Source: Clostridium_AW sp040797845 (GTDB lineage Bacteria > Bacillota > Clostridia > Clostridiales > Clostridiaceae). Taken from it: a stretch of DNA of 64,000 nucleotides. The translations under genes were made by a program, and so were the position numbers. The notes under the pieces are model-generated. The model was not told the DNA's origin. It was given only the letters and a program-made list of their open reading frames with translations, and did not search any database. The stretch spans positions 62,001-126,000 of the forward strand of contig JBFNFA010000002.1 of NCBI GenBank assembly GCA_040797845.1. Reading direction: 5' to 3'. The stretch's first letter is position 1; the number at the start of each line of letters is the position of its first letter. Positions 17,584 to 25,872 of the stretch are shown one piece after another.

Positions 17584-17599
17584 AAATTGTATACAATTT
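17584..17599. promoter_or_regulatory. Candidate operator upstream of the lipase gene
   Basis: Perfect 16-bp palindrome AAATTGTATACAATTT, centred on TTGTATACAA, which resembles GntR/FadR-type operators (TNGT-N-ACNA). It lies 72 bp before the lipase start in the region shared with the divergent MCP gene. Confidence 0.4.
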
Positions 17600-17670
17600 T
17601 CTTTATTTAGTAATTATATTAAATTTACGGAATAGTATTTAAGAGAAAAATAAAAATTGGGGGGATTAAA

Positions 17671-19101
17671 ATGAAAAAAACTTTAACCAAAATAGCAAGT
17701 ATTGCTTTATTAACATTTTCTATGGTACTGACGGGTCTTTCAACAAATGTTAGAGCTATAGGAGAAAAAGAAAACACTCACCAAAGTGTGGAAGTAGTTC
17801 CTGCTAACGAAGACATAAAAGCTACAGAAGATATAATAAATTTACCTAAAATAGAGGAGATAAATGATTTAATAGACTTAGAAAAAGATGAATTTAAACA
17901 AGAAGATATTAATGAAATACCTTCACTAGAGTTCCCAAAACTTAATGCTCTGAATATGACACAAGGTAACAATTATCCCATTATTCTAGTTCATGGTTTT
18001 ATGGGATTTGGAAGGGATGAGTTGTTGTCATATAAATATTGGGGAGGAGTAGTAGATCTTCAAGAAGAGTTAAATGCCACAGGCTATGAAACCTATACAG
18101 CAACAGTAGGGCCAGTGTCTAGTAACTGGGATAGAGCCTGTGAACTTTATGCTTACATAGTGGGTGGAACAGTAGATTATGGCGAAGCTCACGCTAAAAA
18201 ATTTAGACATAATAGATATGGTAGAACATATCCAGGTTTATATAAAAACATAAGTAATGAAAATAAAATACATTTAATAGGCCACAGTATGGGTGGACAA
18301 ACTATACGTACACTTACACAACTATTAAGTGAAGGTAGTCAAGATGAAATAAATTATGGACAAGAAAATCTTTCACCATTATTTGAAGGAGGAAAACACT
18401 GGGTTCATAGCGTTACCACTATATCCACACCTAATGATGGAACAACTTTTGCAGATTTAATTCCAGCAATAGATTTATTAAGTACTGCCTTTGGTGTGTT
18501 AGGAACAATAACAGGTACAAATGATTTCTTTAGTTCATTATATGACTTTAAATTAGATCAGTGGGGACTAAATAAAGAAGATGATGAATCTCAACGTGAT
18601 TATATAAAAAAAGTTTTAGAAAGCGATATCTGGGATACCACAACAGACATAGCAACTTATGATTTATCAACAAAAGGTGCACAGGAACTTAATTCATGGG
18701 TAAAAGCTCAACCAGATGTATATTATTTTTCTTGGACAACCCAAGCCACTATAGAATCCATACTTACTGGTAATTCTCTAGCACAAATTGGTCCAATGAA
18801 TCCATTGTTTTATGTAACAGGAAACCTAATGGGTAGATACACACGTAACGAAGAAGGTCTTCCTATTATTGATAATAAATGGTTTCCAAATGACGGCGTT
18901 GTAAATTGCATTAGTCAAAATGGTCCAAAATTAGGTTCACAGGATGTTATTGAACAATATAATGGTGGAGCTAAAATGGGTCAATGGAATACAATGCCTC
19001 TAATTATAAACACAGATCATATGGATATAGTAGGTACATTTAGTAACGTTAAAGATTGGTATATTAATTATGCAAACGTTTTAAATAATTTATCAAAATA
19101 A
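17671..19101 (+). CDS. Secreted triacylglycerol lipase, family I.5-like
   Basis: 476 residues: signal peptide (about 1-29), an acidic pro-like segment (30-98), then an alpha/beta-hydrolase domain. The catalytic triad is visible: Ser206 in GHSMGGQ, Asp408 in PNDGVV and His450 in TDHMD. HGF near 109 forms the oxyanion region. The DYGEAHAKKFRH stretch with His174 and His180, plus LDQWGL (Asp296), match the zinc site of Geobacillus/Staphylococcus family I.5 lipases. It hydrolyses fats outside the cell, and extracellular lipase is a trait of C. botulinum Group I/C. sporogenes. A GGGGGG ribosome site precedes the start, a GntR-like palindrome lies upstream, and a terminator follows. Confidence 0.92.
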   Translation: MKKTLTKIASIALLTFSMVLTGLSTNVRAIGEKENTHQSVEVVPANEDIKATEDIINLPKIEEINDLIDLEKDEFKQEDINEIPSLEFPKLNALNMTQGNNYPIILVHGFMGFGRDELLSYKYWGGVVDLQEELNATGYETYTATVGPVSSNWDRACELYAYIVGGTVDYGEAHAKKFRHNRYGRTYPGLYKNISNENKIHLIGHSMGGQTIRTLTQLLSEGSQDEINYGQENLSPLFEGGKHWVHSVTTISTPNDGTTFADLIPAIDLLSTAFGVLGTITGTNDFFSSLYDFKLDQWGLNKEDDESQRDYIKKVLESDIWDTTTDIATYDLSTKGAQELNSWVKAQPDVYYFSWTTQATIESILTGNSLAQIGPMNPLFYVTGNLMGRYTRNEEGLPIIDNKWFPNDGVVNCISQNGPKLGSQDVIEQYNGGAKMGQWNTMPLIINTDHMDIVGTFSNVKDWYINYANVLNNLSK

Positions 19102-19150
19102 ATACATAAATTTTAAAATGCTATAATACGTATCTGACACACATAAAAAT

Positions 19151-19181
19151 AGAGCAGATTAATCTTCTTTTAATCTGCTCT
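19151..19181 (+). terminator. Intrinsic terminator after the lipase gene
   Basis: 12-bp stem AGAGCAGATTAA / TTAATCTGCTCT with a 7-base loop, followed by GTTTTGTGTTT. Confidence 0.88.
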
Positions 19182-19280
19182 GTTTTGTGTTTAATTATAT
19201 ATATTTACATTATAATGCGTTTATTTTTATAATCTCAACTTATACATGAAGTTAAATAATAAGTGCATCAGTAGGATAAC

Positions 19281-19300
19281 ATAATAACTGTAGTTATTAT
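19281..19300. promoter_or_regulatory. Palindrome upstream of the first polysaccharide deacetylase gene
   Basis: ATAATAACT-GT-AGTTATTAT, a perfect 9-2-9 inverted repeat ending 26 bp before the start codon. It could be an operator or a leader hairpin. Confidence 0.35.
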
Positions 19301-19326
19301 TAAGTTAAAAGCGAGGTGAAAAAGGC

Positions 19327-20166
19327 ATGAAATCTTTTAGAAGAGCTCTAATTTTTGTTTTAATTATACTAATTGTAACAATTATGAATCCATATGAATG
19401 TAGAGCCATGTATAGTGGCAAAGTAAATATTAACAATAAAATAGAAAGCAGCGAATTTATGCATAATAATATTTCCTCCAAAGAAATACCATTGAAATAC
19501 AATGATGAAGGGGTATGTATACTTATGTACCACTCCATAGGTTATGAAAAAAACAATGGCTTAAGAATGCCAGAAGAGCAATTTAGAAAGCAGATGAAAT
19601 ATATAAATGACAATGGATATACCACTTTAACTATGGATGAACTATATAGTTTTTTTATAGAAAATAAGCCTATACCAAAAAAATCTTTAGTTATAACTTT
19701 TGACGATGGTTACTTAGATAATTATAAATATGCATATCCTATACTAAAAGAATTTAATCTTAAAGCCACAATATTTGTTATTGCAAGCAATATAGATAAG
19801 GATAATAGATCTATGAATTCACAGCAACTTAAGGAATTGCAAGCTAATGGAATAGATATACAAAGCCATACTTTAAATCATGAAGAGCTAAATAAGCTTT
19901 CCTATGAAAAACAGCTACAAACTTTAAAAGAATCAAAAGAAATTATAGAAAAAAACTTAGATAAGAAGATAAATTACATAGCTTATCCTTATGGAAGATA
20001 TAATGAAGATACAATAAGGGCAGCAAAAGATGCAGGATATACTATGGGATTTGCAACAGGAGGTAGAATTTCAAGAAAAAACAACGGAATATATACTTTG
20101 CGTAGGATAGGGGTAGTAGCTGGTGATGGAATGGATGTATTCATAGGAAGATTAAAAAGTCAGTAA
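19327..20166 (+). CDS. Polysaccharide deacetylase (NodB homology domain), secreted or anchored
   Basis: 279 residues with an N-terminal hydrophobic helix (5-20). The NodB domain shows ILMYHS (65-70), TFDDGY (124-129; Asp126 base, Asp127 metal), the metal-binding SHTLNH (His181, His185) and YPYGRYNE near 195. It should remove acetyl groups from peptidoglycan or another surface glycan at the outer membrane face, often giving lysozyme resistance. A GCGAGGTG ribosome site precedes the ATG. A paralogue lies at 27955-28722. Monocistronic with a terminator. Confidence 0.88.
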   Translation: MKSFRRALIFVLIILIVTIMNPYECRAMYSGKVNINNKIESSEFMHNNISSKEIPLKYNDEGVCILMYHSIGYEKNNGLRMPEEQFRKQMKYINDNGYTTLTMDELYSFFIENKPIPKKSLVITFDDGYLDNYKYAYPILKEFNLKATIFVIASNIDKDNRSMNSQQLKELQANGIDIQSHTLNHEELNKLSYEKQLQTLKESKEIIEKNLDKKINYIAYPYGRYNEDTIRAAKDAGYTMGFATGGRISRKNNGIYTLRRIGVVAGDGMDVFIGRLKSQ

Positions 20167-20190
20167 TATAATTTTCTATTTTTTAAGTAA

Positions 20191-20227
20191 AAACCTCAGC
20201 TAAGGCAAGTACCCATAGCTGAGGTTT
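20191..20227. terminator. Intrinsic terminator (bidirectional)
   Basis: 12-bp perfect stem AAACCTCAGCTA / TAGCTGAGGTTT with a 13-base loop. It sits between the convergent deacetylase and anti-sigma genes; the minus-strand T run is the stronger. Confidence 0.75.
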
Positions 20228-20280
20228 CATAACTTTACAACTTGAATATAATATTAATTTTTAACAATGAAACATAGATA

Positions 20281-21246
20281 TTATTTAATAGATTCTGCAA
20301 TCTTTATTAGTTCATCCTTTGAAATATTTCCTCTACCTGATAAACCATAAAGTACATTGTTATATTCCCAGTCAATAGATCTATCATCAATTATTACTGC
20401 ATCTACACCATTAATTTTTAATTCTTCAACTGTTCCCTCTGTTCCATCTGCATATTTCATTTCTTCACAAGCAAATCTTTGCTGCATATAAATAGTTTTT
20501 TCTGTTTTCTCATTAACAAACCATAAGTCAATAACTTTATCGCCTATGCTTCCATCCTCTCTCTTGTAAAGTTCTGCTCTCTCAAATTTATAACCTTCTG
20601 GCAGATAAGAAGGAAGCTTAGCTTCAAAACTAAGATAATCGCTTAATTCATTAGGATCTTTTAATTCCAACATTCCTTCTTTTCTCATTTTTTTCTCTTG
20701 CTCTACAGTGATTATTTTTCCATTTGAAAGGTTAGCAATTTTTTCACCCTTTGCTGTATACATATCCTCAGCATTTTCCTTTGTAACTATTTCTATTTTA
20801 TTTCCATGTTTATCGAAAATTTTACCTTTAAATTCTTCTGGAACAGGCATTTTTTCCATTTTAGAACTTTCTACCTGTACAACACTTATATGCCCTAAAG
20901 ATATTGTTTTTATTATTTTATCCGCTATTTCACGTGCAAATGCTGGTTTTACTAAAGAAACACTGATTACTCCTACTGCTGCAACTGATGCTATTTTAGT
21001 CATATAAGACTTTTTATTTAACTTTTTCATATTATTATCTCCTTTATTTTCATTTATATTTTTTAAAACTCTATCGAACACAACTTCCTTATTGCTGTTT
21101 TTACTAAAATCTTGCTCCACTAAAGTTTTTCCCAATTCTAAAATTTCATTGTATTCTTGGGAATTTGAGTTATTAGAATCTTCTATGCCATTAAAGTAAG
21201 CGTCTATGTCTAATGAAAATTTATCTTCAATGCTTTTTTTCTTCAT
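20281..21246 (-). CDS. Membrane anti-sigma factor-like protein with DUF4367 domain
   Basis: 321 residues: a cytoplasmic N-terminal part (1-75), a single transmembrane or signal-like helix (about 85-105, from IASVAAVGVISVSLV), and an extracellular C-terminal region of DUF4367 type. It starts 2 bp after the ECF sigma gene stop, and its ribosome site GGGGAG lies in the sigma gene end. The pairing indicates it holds the sigma factor at the membrane until an envelope signal releases it. I see no clear zinc-type anti-sigma HxxxCxxC motif, so the binding mode differs from the ZAS class. Confidence 0.75.
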   Translation of the reverse strand: MKKKSIEDKFSLDIDAYFNGIEDSNNSNSQEYNEILELGKTLVEQDFSKNSNKEVVFDRVLKNINENKGDNNMKKLNKKSYMTKIASVAAVGVISVSLVKPAFAREIADKIIKTISLGHISVVQVESSKMEKMPVPEEFKGKIFDKHGNKIEIVTKENAEDMYTAKGEKIANLSNGKIITVEQEKKMRKEGMLELKDPNELSDYLSFEAKLPSYLPEGYKFERAELYKREDGSIGDKVIDLWFVNEKTEKTIYMQQRFACEEMKYADGTEGTVEELKINGVDAVIIDDRSIDWEYNNVLYGLSGRGNISKDELIKIAESIK

Positions 21247-21248
21247 GG

Positions 21249-21809
21249 CTACTCCCCTTTCTCCATTTCTGATTTTAATTTTTTCATTGTACGGTAAAGT
21301 ATTACCCCAACATTACTTTCACTAATATTTAATATTTGTGCGATTTCCTTATTTTTTATATTTGCCCCAAATTTAAGTGCTACAATATTTCTCTCTCTTT
21401 TATTCAAAATATCCAAGGCTTTTGAAAGTTTAGCATTAGTTTCTGCTGTTACAACCATACTTTCCGGAGTTTTTTCTTTCGATACTAATTCCTTAATTGC
21501 GTCAAGAGAAAAAAATTGATGTTTCTTTAAACTTCTAAAATAATCATTTACTACATTTCTAGCTATAGCAAACACCCATACTTCAAAGGGCGCTTTACCC
21601 TCTGAATATGTTTCAATTTTAACCATTATCTTTTCAAAAACCTGGCTTGTTAAATCTTCTGCTGTGTAATCGCAATTAACTCGATAATATATATAGTTGT
21701 AGACTCTTTTGTAATAATTATTAAATATATTAGTAAGTTCTTCCTCTGCACATACTATTTTTTTGATTTCTCTTTGATTAAGAGAATCATTCACTGCAAG
21801 CTGCTGCAT
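21249..21809 (-). CDS. ECF (extracytoplasmic function) RNA polymerase sigma factor
   Basis: 186 residues. Region 2 (about 27-93) includes YNYIYYRVNCDYTAEDLTSQ and a WVFAIARNVVNDYFR -10 recognition helix. Region 4 (about 130-180) has an HTH in KNKEIAQILNISESNVGVIL. Sigma 3 is absent, as in ECF factors. It is cotranscribed with the anti-sigma gene. A GGAAG ribosome site precedes the ATG and a nested hairpin lies in the leader (21833-21893). Confidence 0.88.
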   Translation of the reverse strand: MQQLAVNDSLNQREIKKIVCAEEELTNIFNNYYKRVYNYIYYRVNCDYTAEDLTSQVFEKIMVKIETYSEGKAPFEVWVFAIARNVVNDYFRSLKKHQFFSLDAIKELVSKEKTPESMVVTAETNAKLSKALDILNKRERNIVALKFGANIKNKEIAQILNISESNVGVILYRTMKKLKSEMEKGE

Positions 21810-21832
21810 ATTTAAAAATTCTTCCTTTCATT

Positions 21833-21893
21833 AGGCATATTCAAATGACTAACAGATTAACTCATTTGAACTATTGTTTCATTTCATATGCCT
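21833..21893 (-). promoter_or_regulatory. Nested leader hairpin of the ECF sigma gene
   Basis: Outer arms AGGCATAT / ATATGCCT (21833-21840 and 21886-21893) and directly adjacent inner arms TCAAATGA / TCATTTGA (21841-21848 and 21862-21869). It ends about 24 bp before the start codon, next to the ribosome site. No T run follows, so it is not a simple terminator. The rest of 21810-22146 is AT-rich with the terminator at 22027. Confidence 0.45.
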
Positions 21894-22026
21894 TAACTTT
21901 TTTTACTTAGCTAAGTAATCTTCATATGTTAATACGCAAAACTTTCCATTCCATTACATTATAGTAAAATTAAACACACATCCCTATTTATTTTAACTTT
22001 TTAAAATAAAGTTTCATTCAAAAATA

Positions 22027-22062
22027 AAAAATCACGCTAAATTTTCACTTAGCGTGATTTTT
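22027..22062 (-). terminator. Intrinsic terminator of the four-helix MCP gene
   Basis: 14-bp perfect stem AAAAATCACGCTAA / TTAGCGTGATTTTT with an 8-base loop and a T run on the minus strand. Confidence 0.9.
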
Positions 22063-22146
22063 ATGATTAAGATAAAATCTATCTACATTTATTCTTTAAA
22101 AACTTACTCAGCTTTTAATCGTTCAAAATATTCATTGAAGATCCAT

Positions 22147-23775
22147 TTAAACTTTAATTTTTTTAACTAAGTCATCTAGTTTAGTAACTATTTCTGTTTG
22201 CTCTTCTGCCTCAATTACTATTTTACTCATATTATCTGTGGTTTCATTTATACTAGATAATATTTTATCAGAACTTTCGCTACTATTATTTAAAGATTTT
22301 GATATATTTTGAATAAGCTTTGATATTTCTTCTATAGTTATATTAATTTCTTCAGACATGGCTGCGATATTTTGAGACATTTCATTTATAGACTTTACAT
22401 CCTTTTCATAATTATTTCCCATTTCTAAAAATAAATCATAATCTTTTCTAACATTATTATTAATAAAATCTATAAACAGCTTAGAATTATATGATAAATT
22501 CTCAAAGGCATCCTCTACTTTTTCAATGACCTCTTGTATATTATAAACATTGGCATTAGATTGTTCTGCAAGCTTTCTTATTTCATCTGCAACCACTGCA
22601 AATCCATTTCCTGTCTCCCCTGCTCTAGCTGCCTCCATAGTTGCATTTAAAGCTAAAAGATTAGTTTGATCTGCAATATTTGCAATAGCCTCTGCCATTA
22701 TTTTAATCTCTTTAACCACCTTATCATCTTCTATAGCTTTTATTATATTTTTTTCTTTTTCATTATTTCCTTCTATAGATTCTTGTGATAATTCATTAAC
22801 AGCTGTGTTTATTTCTTCAATTGAAGCTGTAATTTCTTCTGCTATAGCATTATTGTCCAATATCTCATCTACTATCTTTTGAGCGTAGGTATTTATATTC
22901 TGAAGTTTTTTACTTATATTTTCTATACTATTTAACAGTACTTCGCTTTGTATATTTCCCTCATTGGATTGTTTAATTATATTTTCTACCAAATTTTTAA
23001 CCTTATTTTCTGCCGCATCTAATTCTCTTTCTAACTCACCTAACTCATCCTTAGATTTTATATCAATTTTATAAGTTAAGTCTCCTTCTCTCACAGCTTT
23101 TGCAGATTTTAAACCTTCTTCAATGGAGTTAGCCATATATTTTGATATTATTATGGATAAAACTATTGATATCCCTAATCCTAATATGATAAATATAATC
23201 ATTGTAATTATTATTTTATTACATATTGCATTGTTCATTTCATTATTTCTTTTACCCATTTCATAGTTCATATCTATTAATTCATTTAGTAGTGTAAACA
23301 ACTCTTCTCTAGATTCTTGAATTTTAGGCAGATATATCTGTGCTTGTTCATATTGAAGATTTTTCATAAGCTTTATTGTATTATCTTGAACTTTTCTATA
23401 TTCTAAAAGCTTGTCTTTAAAATCATTCCAAAGCCTTACATCATCATGAGCTAATGGATATTTTTCATAATTATCCATTAGCTTCATATTATCATTTTTT
23501 ATTTTATTTATATTGTCAATTCTCTTCTCTATTTCTGCTTTATCTTTAGTAAAAACTATTTCTTGTAATTCTGCTTTGCCAATTAATATATTTTCCCTTA
23601 TAAGATGTAAATTATCTATACTCTTTAAATTGTAGGAGTATATAGTATCATTATTCCTATCGATTATCTTTATACCAATTATCCCAATAAGTCCCACCAA
23701 TGTAATTATAATAAACATAGGTAGGAAATATAGCATTAATTTAGTTCGAAGCTTTATATCGCTGATAAATTTCAT
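22147..23775 (-). CDS. Methyl-accepting chemotaxis protein, four-helix-bundle sensor
   Basis: 542 residues from the ATG at 23775, which has AGGAG at 9 bp; the ATG at 23784 abuts it. TM1 about 12-32, a helical extracellular sensor (about 35-185) of 4HB type, TM2 about 190-212, HAMP-like segment, then a signalling domain with tip QTNLLALNATMEAARAGE. The adaptation region looks shorter than in the other receptors here. A doubled 18-bp motif and a palindrome lie upstream (23863-23926). Confidence 0.88.
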   Translation of the reverse strand: MKFISDIKLRTKLMLYFLPMFIIITLVGLIGIIGIKIIDRNNDTIYSYNLKSIDNLHLIRENILIGKAELQEIVFTKDKAEIEKRIDNINKIKNDNMKLMDNYEKYPLAHDDVRLWNDFKDKLLEYRKVQDNTIKLMKNLQYEQAQIYLPKIQESREELFTLLNELIDMNYEMGKRNNEMNNAICNKIIITMIIFIILGLGISIVLSIIISKYMANSIEEGLKSAKAVREGDLTYKIDIKSKDELGELERELDAAENKVKNLVENIIKQSNEGNIQSEVLLNSIENISKKLQNINTYAQKIVDEILDNNAIAEEITASIEEINTAVNELSQESIEGNNEKEKNIIKAIEDDKVVKEIKIMAEAIANIADQTNLLALNATMEAARAGETGNGFAVVADEIRKLAEQSNANVYNIQEVIEKVEDAFENLSYNSKLFIDFINNNVRKDYDLFLEMGNNYEKDVKSINEMSQNIAAMSEEINITIEEISKLIQNISKSLNNSSESSDKILSSINETTDNMSKIVIEAEEQTEIVTKLDDLVKKIKV

Positions 23776-23862
23776 ATAAATCATCTCCTACTTTACTAAT
23801 ACATAATATAAAAAAAGTAGGAGCAAAGTTCTTCTTTTTCATATTAGATATTTTCCCCAATT

Positions 23863-23926
23863 AATAGGACATAACTGTCCCCCATAATGCTACATACATG
23901 TCCTATACAATAGGACAAAACTGCCC
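23863..23926. promoter_or_regulatory. Doubled 18-bp motif with palindrome, candidate operator
   Basis: AATAGGACATAACTGTCC (23863-23880) recurs as AATAGGACAAAACTGCCC (23909-23926), with two differences. The second copy overlaps a perfect 7-3-7 palindrome GTCCTAT-ACA-ATAGGAC (23900-23916). It lies 90-150 bp upstream of the MCP start, in the region shared with the divergent sigma-like gene. Confidence 0.45.
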
Positions 23927-24015
23927 ATAGAATAAATATAAGAGAATAATTAAAACTTAATATTATATAAGAATTTTAAATTCTTGTATTATAAAACAGA
24001 ATTACAATAAGCAAC

Positions 24016-24104
24016 AAATGCTATGTAACACTTCTTACGCTGATTCGCTTCAATAAGAATTTCTAGATTTTTCTCAAATGCATAGGGCGTATTACATAGC
24101 ATTT
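24016..24104 (-). repeat. Family B palindromic repeat (B2)
   Basis: Perfect 13-base terminal arms AAATGCTATGTAA / TTACATAGCATTT around a centre with AATAAGAATTTCTAGATTT. It is the reverse complement of copy B1 at 7639-7725. No coding potential seen. Confidence 0.75.
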
Positions 24105-24168
24105 TAGGTTAAAAATTGGACACCTTCCTCATTTTTTTGTGTTTATACATATACGAGGTGATGAATTA

Positions 24169-24732
24169 ATGAGGGATGTGGAAAGTTTAGTTGATAAGGC
24201 TAAAAAAGGAGATAAGTCTTCTTTAGAGGAGTTGATTAAAATTCTAACTCCTTTAATTATGAAAGAATCATCTAAGGTATACCTAAAAGGCTATGATAGG
24301 GAAGATTTAATTCAAATAGGAAATCTATCTTTATTAAAAGCTCTAGATAAATACGATATGAGCAAGAAAAACTTCATTGGATATGCGGCTATGGCAATTA
24401 AAAATAATTTTTACTATTTGATAAGAAGGGAATGTAAGGAAAACTATGAGGCAAGCCTAAATAAAGAAATAGGAGAGGATATCTATATAGGGGATACTCT
24501 AAAAAGCACAGAGGATATAGAAGAGGATTTTATTAAAAAAGAGGAGTATAAAAATCTATATTCTGCTTTAAAAAAGCTATCTAAAGAAGAAATCTATATA
24601 ATTAACTGGATATATTTTGAGAGGAAAAAATTAAATGACTATGCCATAAAAAACAACATTTCCTACAGCAAAGCTAGATATTTAAAAGATAAAACTATTA
24701 AGAAACTTAAGGGGGCTATGATGGATGGATAA
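24169..24732 (+). CDS. Sigma-70-family-like factor
   Basis: 187 residues from the ATG at 24169, preceded by GAGGTGAT at suitable spacing. Region 2 features are visible (YDREDLIQIGNLSLLKALDKY near 45-65, then FIGYAAMAIKNNFYYLIRRE). A region 4-like HTH follows at the end (LNDYAIKNNISYSKARYLKDKTIKKL). It resembles small alternative sigma factors but differs from the ECF factor at 21249. It overlaps the next gene by 8 bp, so the two are coexpressed. Targets unknown; the genes just downstream are candidates. Confidence 0.75.
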   Translation: MRDVESLVDKAKKGDKSSLEELIKILTPLIMKESSKVYLKGYDREDLIQIGNLSLLKALDKYDMSKKNFIGYAAMAIKNNFYYLIRRECKENYEASLNKEIGEDIYIGDTLKSTEDIEEDFIKKEEYKNLYSALKKLSKEEIYIINWIYFERKKLNDYAIKNNISYSKARYLKDKTIKKLKGAMMDG

Positions 24733-25186
24733 TTTTACTCTTTTATCAAAGGAAATAATACATATGGATATAAGCATGGGAGCATTTAAGCTATACAGCA
24801 TTTTATCAACCTATTGTTACGGAAAAAAGGATAGTTGTTTTCCCTCTCAAAAAACCCTAGCTAATGATATGGGAAAATGCACTAGAACCATTAGAAGATA
24901 TTTAAAAGAGTTAGAATTGAATAATTTAATTAGCGTAAAAAGAAGGGGCTCAAATTCAAGTATTTATACATTAGTTAATAAAATTGAGAGAGCTTACGTA
25001 GATAAATATAACATCATCATAGATAATATAAAAACTAAATCAGCTAAAAAAGAAAGTATAACATATAAGTCTAAGTTAGATAGGTTTAACGACTACCCCC
25101 AAAGAAAATACAATTTTGAATTGTTAGAGGAAGCTTTATTAAAAAGAGATGGAGAAATTAAATATAGTGAAGTTTCAGTAATATAA
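24725..25186 (+). CDS. Helix-turn-helix (HTH_36-like) DNA-binding protein
   Basis: 153 residues. The N-terminal winged-helix resembles replication-initiator or phage replisome HTH proteins: MGAFKLYSILSTYC, then PSQKTLANDMGKCTRTIRRYLKELE (about 37-62) and a wing KRRGSNSSIYTL. The C-terminal 70 residues are charged and unassigned. The start overlaps the upstream sigma-like gene. Probably a transcriptional regulator acting with that factor; no replication genes are nearby. Confidence 0.7.
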   Translation: MDNFTLLSKEIIHMDISMGAFKLYSILSTYCYGKKDSCFPSQKTLANDMGKCTRTIRRYLKELELNNLISVKRRGSNSSIYTLVNKIERAYVDKYNIIIDNIKTKSAKKESITYKSKLDRFNDYPQRKYNFELLEEALLKRDGEIKYSEVSVI

Positions 25187-25248
25187 GATTAAAAAACTTC
25201 CTCACTTTTTTAAATAGTGCATATGTAATAGTGAAGGGAGTTGATATC

Positions 25249-25473
25249 ATGGCTGCTAGAGCAGACAAGTTTAAAACCAGTTTAATTTTGGAGTATAGCA
25301 TTGGCCAAAATGAAGAGGGAAAGGATATAATCAGAAGACAAAGATTTTCTTCTATTAAAATTGACGCTTTAGATGATGATCTTTTCCAAATAGCTGATGC
25401 ATTCTCTCCACTATTAGAGCATGAGGTTATAGGTCTTAAAAAGCAAGATGATAGCGTAATAATTGATCATTAA
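25249..25473 (+). CDS. DUF1659 family protein
   Basis: 74 residues from the ATG at 25249, with GAAGGGAG 8 bp before it (a GTG at 25231 is less likely). The sequence MAARADKFKTSLILEYSIGQ through the QRFSSIKIDALDDDL segment is typical of DUF1659. These small proteins are widespread in Firmicutes and nearly always sit beside a DUF2922 gene, as here; function is unknown. Confidence 0.8.
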   Translation: MAARADKFKTSLILEYSIGQNEEGKDIIRRQRFSSIKIDALDDDLFQIADAFSPLLEHEVIGLKKQDDSVIIDH

Positions 25474-25493
25474 AATTAAAGGAGGGGTTTTAG

Positions 25494-25712
25494 TTGGCTA
25501 GAAGTTTAGTTATGACCTTTGTAAACGTAGGTGGTAAAAAATCAAACATCACACTTAATAACGTTAAAGAAGATTTAACCGCTGAAGAAATCAATAAAGC
25601 AATGGATGTAGTTATAGATAAAAATGTATTTCAAAGTAAGGATGGAGATTTAGTATCCAAGGACTCAGCTAAAATAGTTGATAGAACAACTAGAGAAATT
25701 GATTTAGCGTAA
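25494..25712 (+). CDS. DUF2922 family protein
   Basis: 72 residues starting at a TTG (25494), which is supported by GGAGGGG at 6 bp. It contains VMTFVNVGGKKSNITLNNV and an LTAEEINKAMDVVIDKNVF stretch, as in DUF2922 proteins. It lies 20 bp after the DUF1659 gene, its usual partner. The end is marked by a terminator 20 bp downstream. Function unknown. Confidence 0.8.
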   Translation: MARSLVMTFVNVGGKKSNITLNNVKEDLTAEEINKAMDVVIDKNVFQSKDGDLVSKDSAKIVDRTTREIDLA

Positions 25713-25732
25713 TCTAAAAACATTTTACTCTT

Positions 25733-25761
25733 AAGGCAAAGGGCAAATCACTCTTTGCCTT
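25733..25761 (+). terminator. Intrinsic terminator of the DUF1659/DUF2922 unit
   Basis: 9-bp stem AAGGCAAAG / CTTTGCCTT with an 11-base loop, followed by TATACTTTTAC. Confidence 0.75.
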
Positions 25762-25785
25762 TATACTTTTACAAACAACAAAAGA

Positions 25786-25819
25786 GATAACTCTAGATAA
25801 AATTTAAGCTAGAGTTATC
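25786..25819 (-). terminator. Intrinsic terminator of the M14 peptidase gene
   Basis: 11-bp perfect stem GATAACTCTAG / CTAGAGTTATC with a 12-base loop; TCTTTTGTTG follows on the minus strand. Confidence 0.7.
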
Positions 25820-25872
25820 CCCTATAATCATATTTTGAGTAAGGTCTACCTCCACGCCTAGGTGAAACTAAC

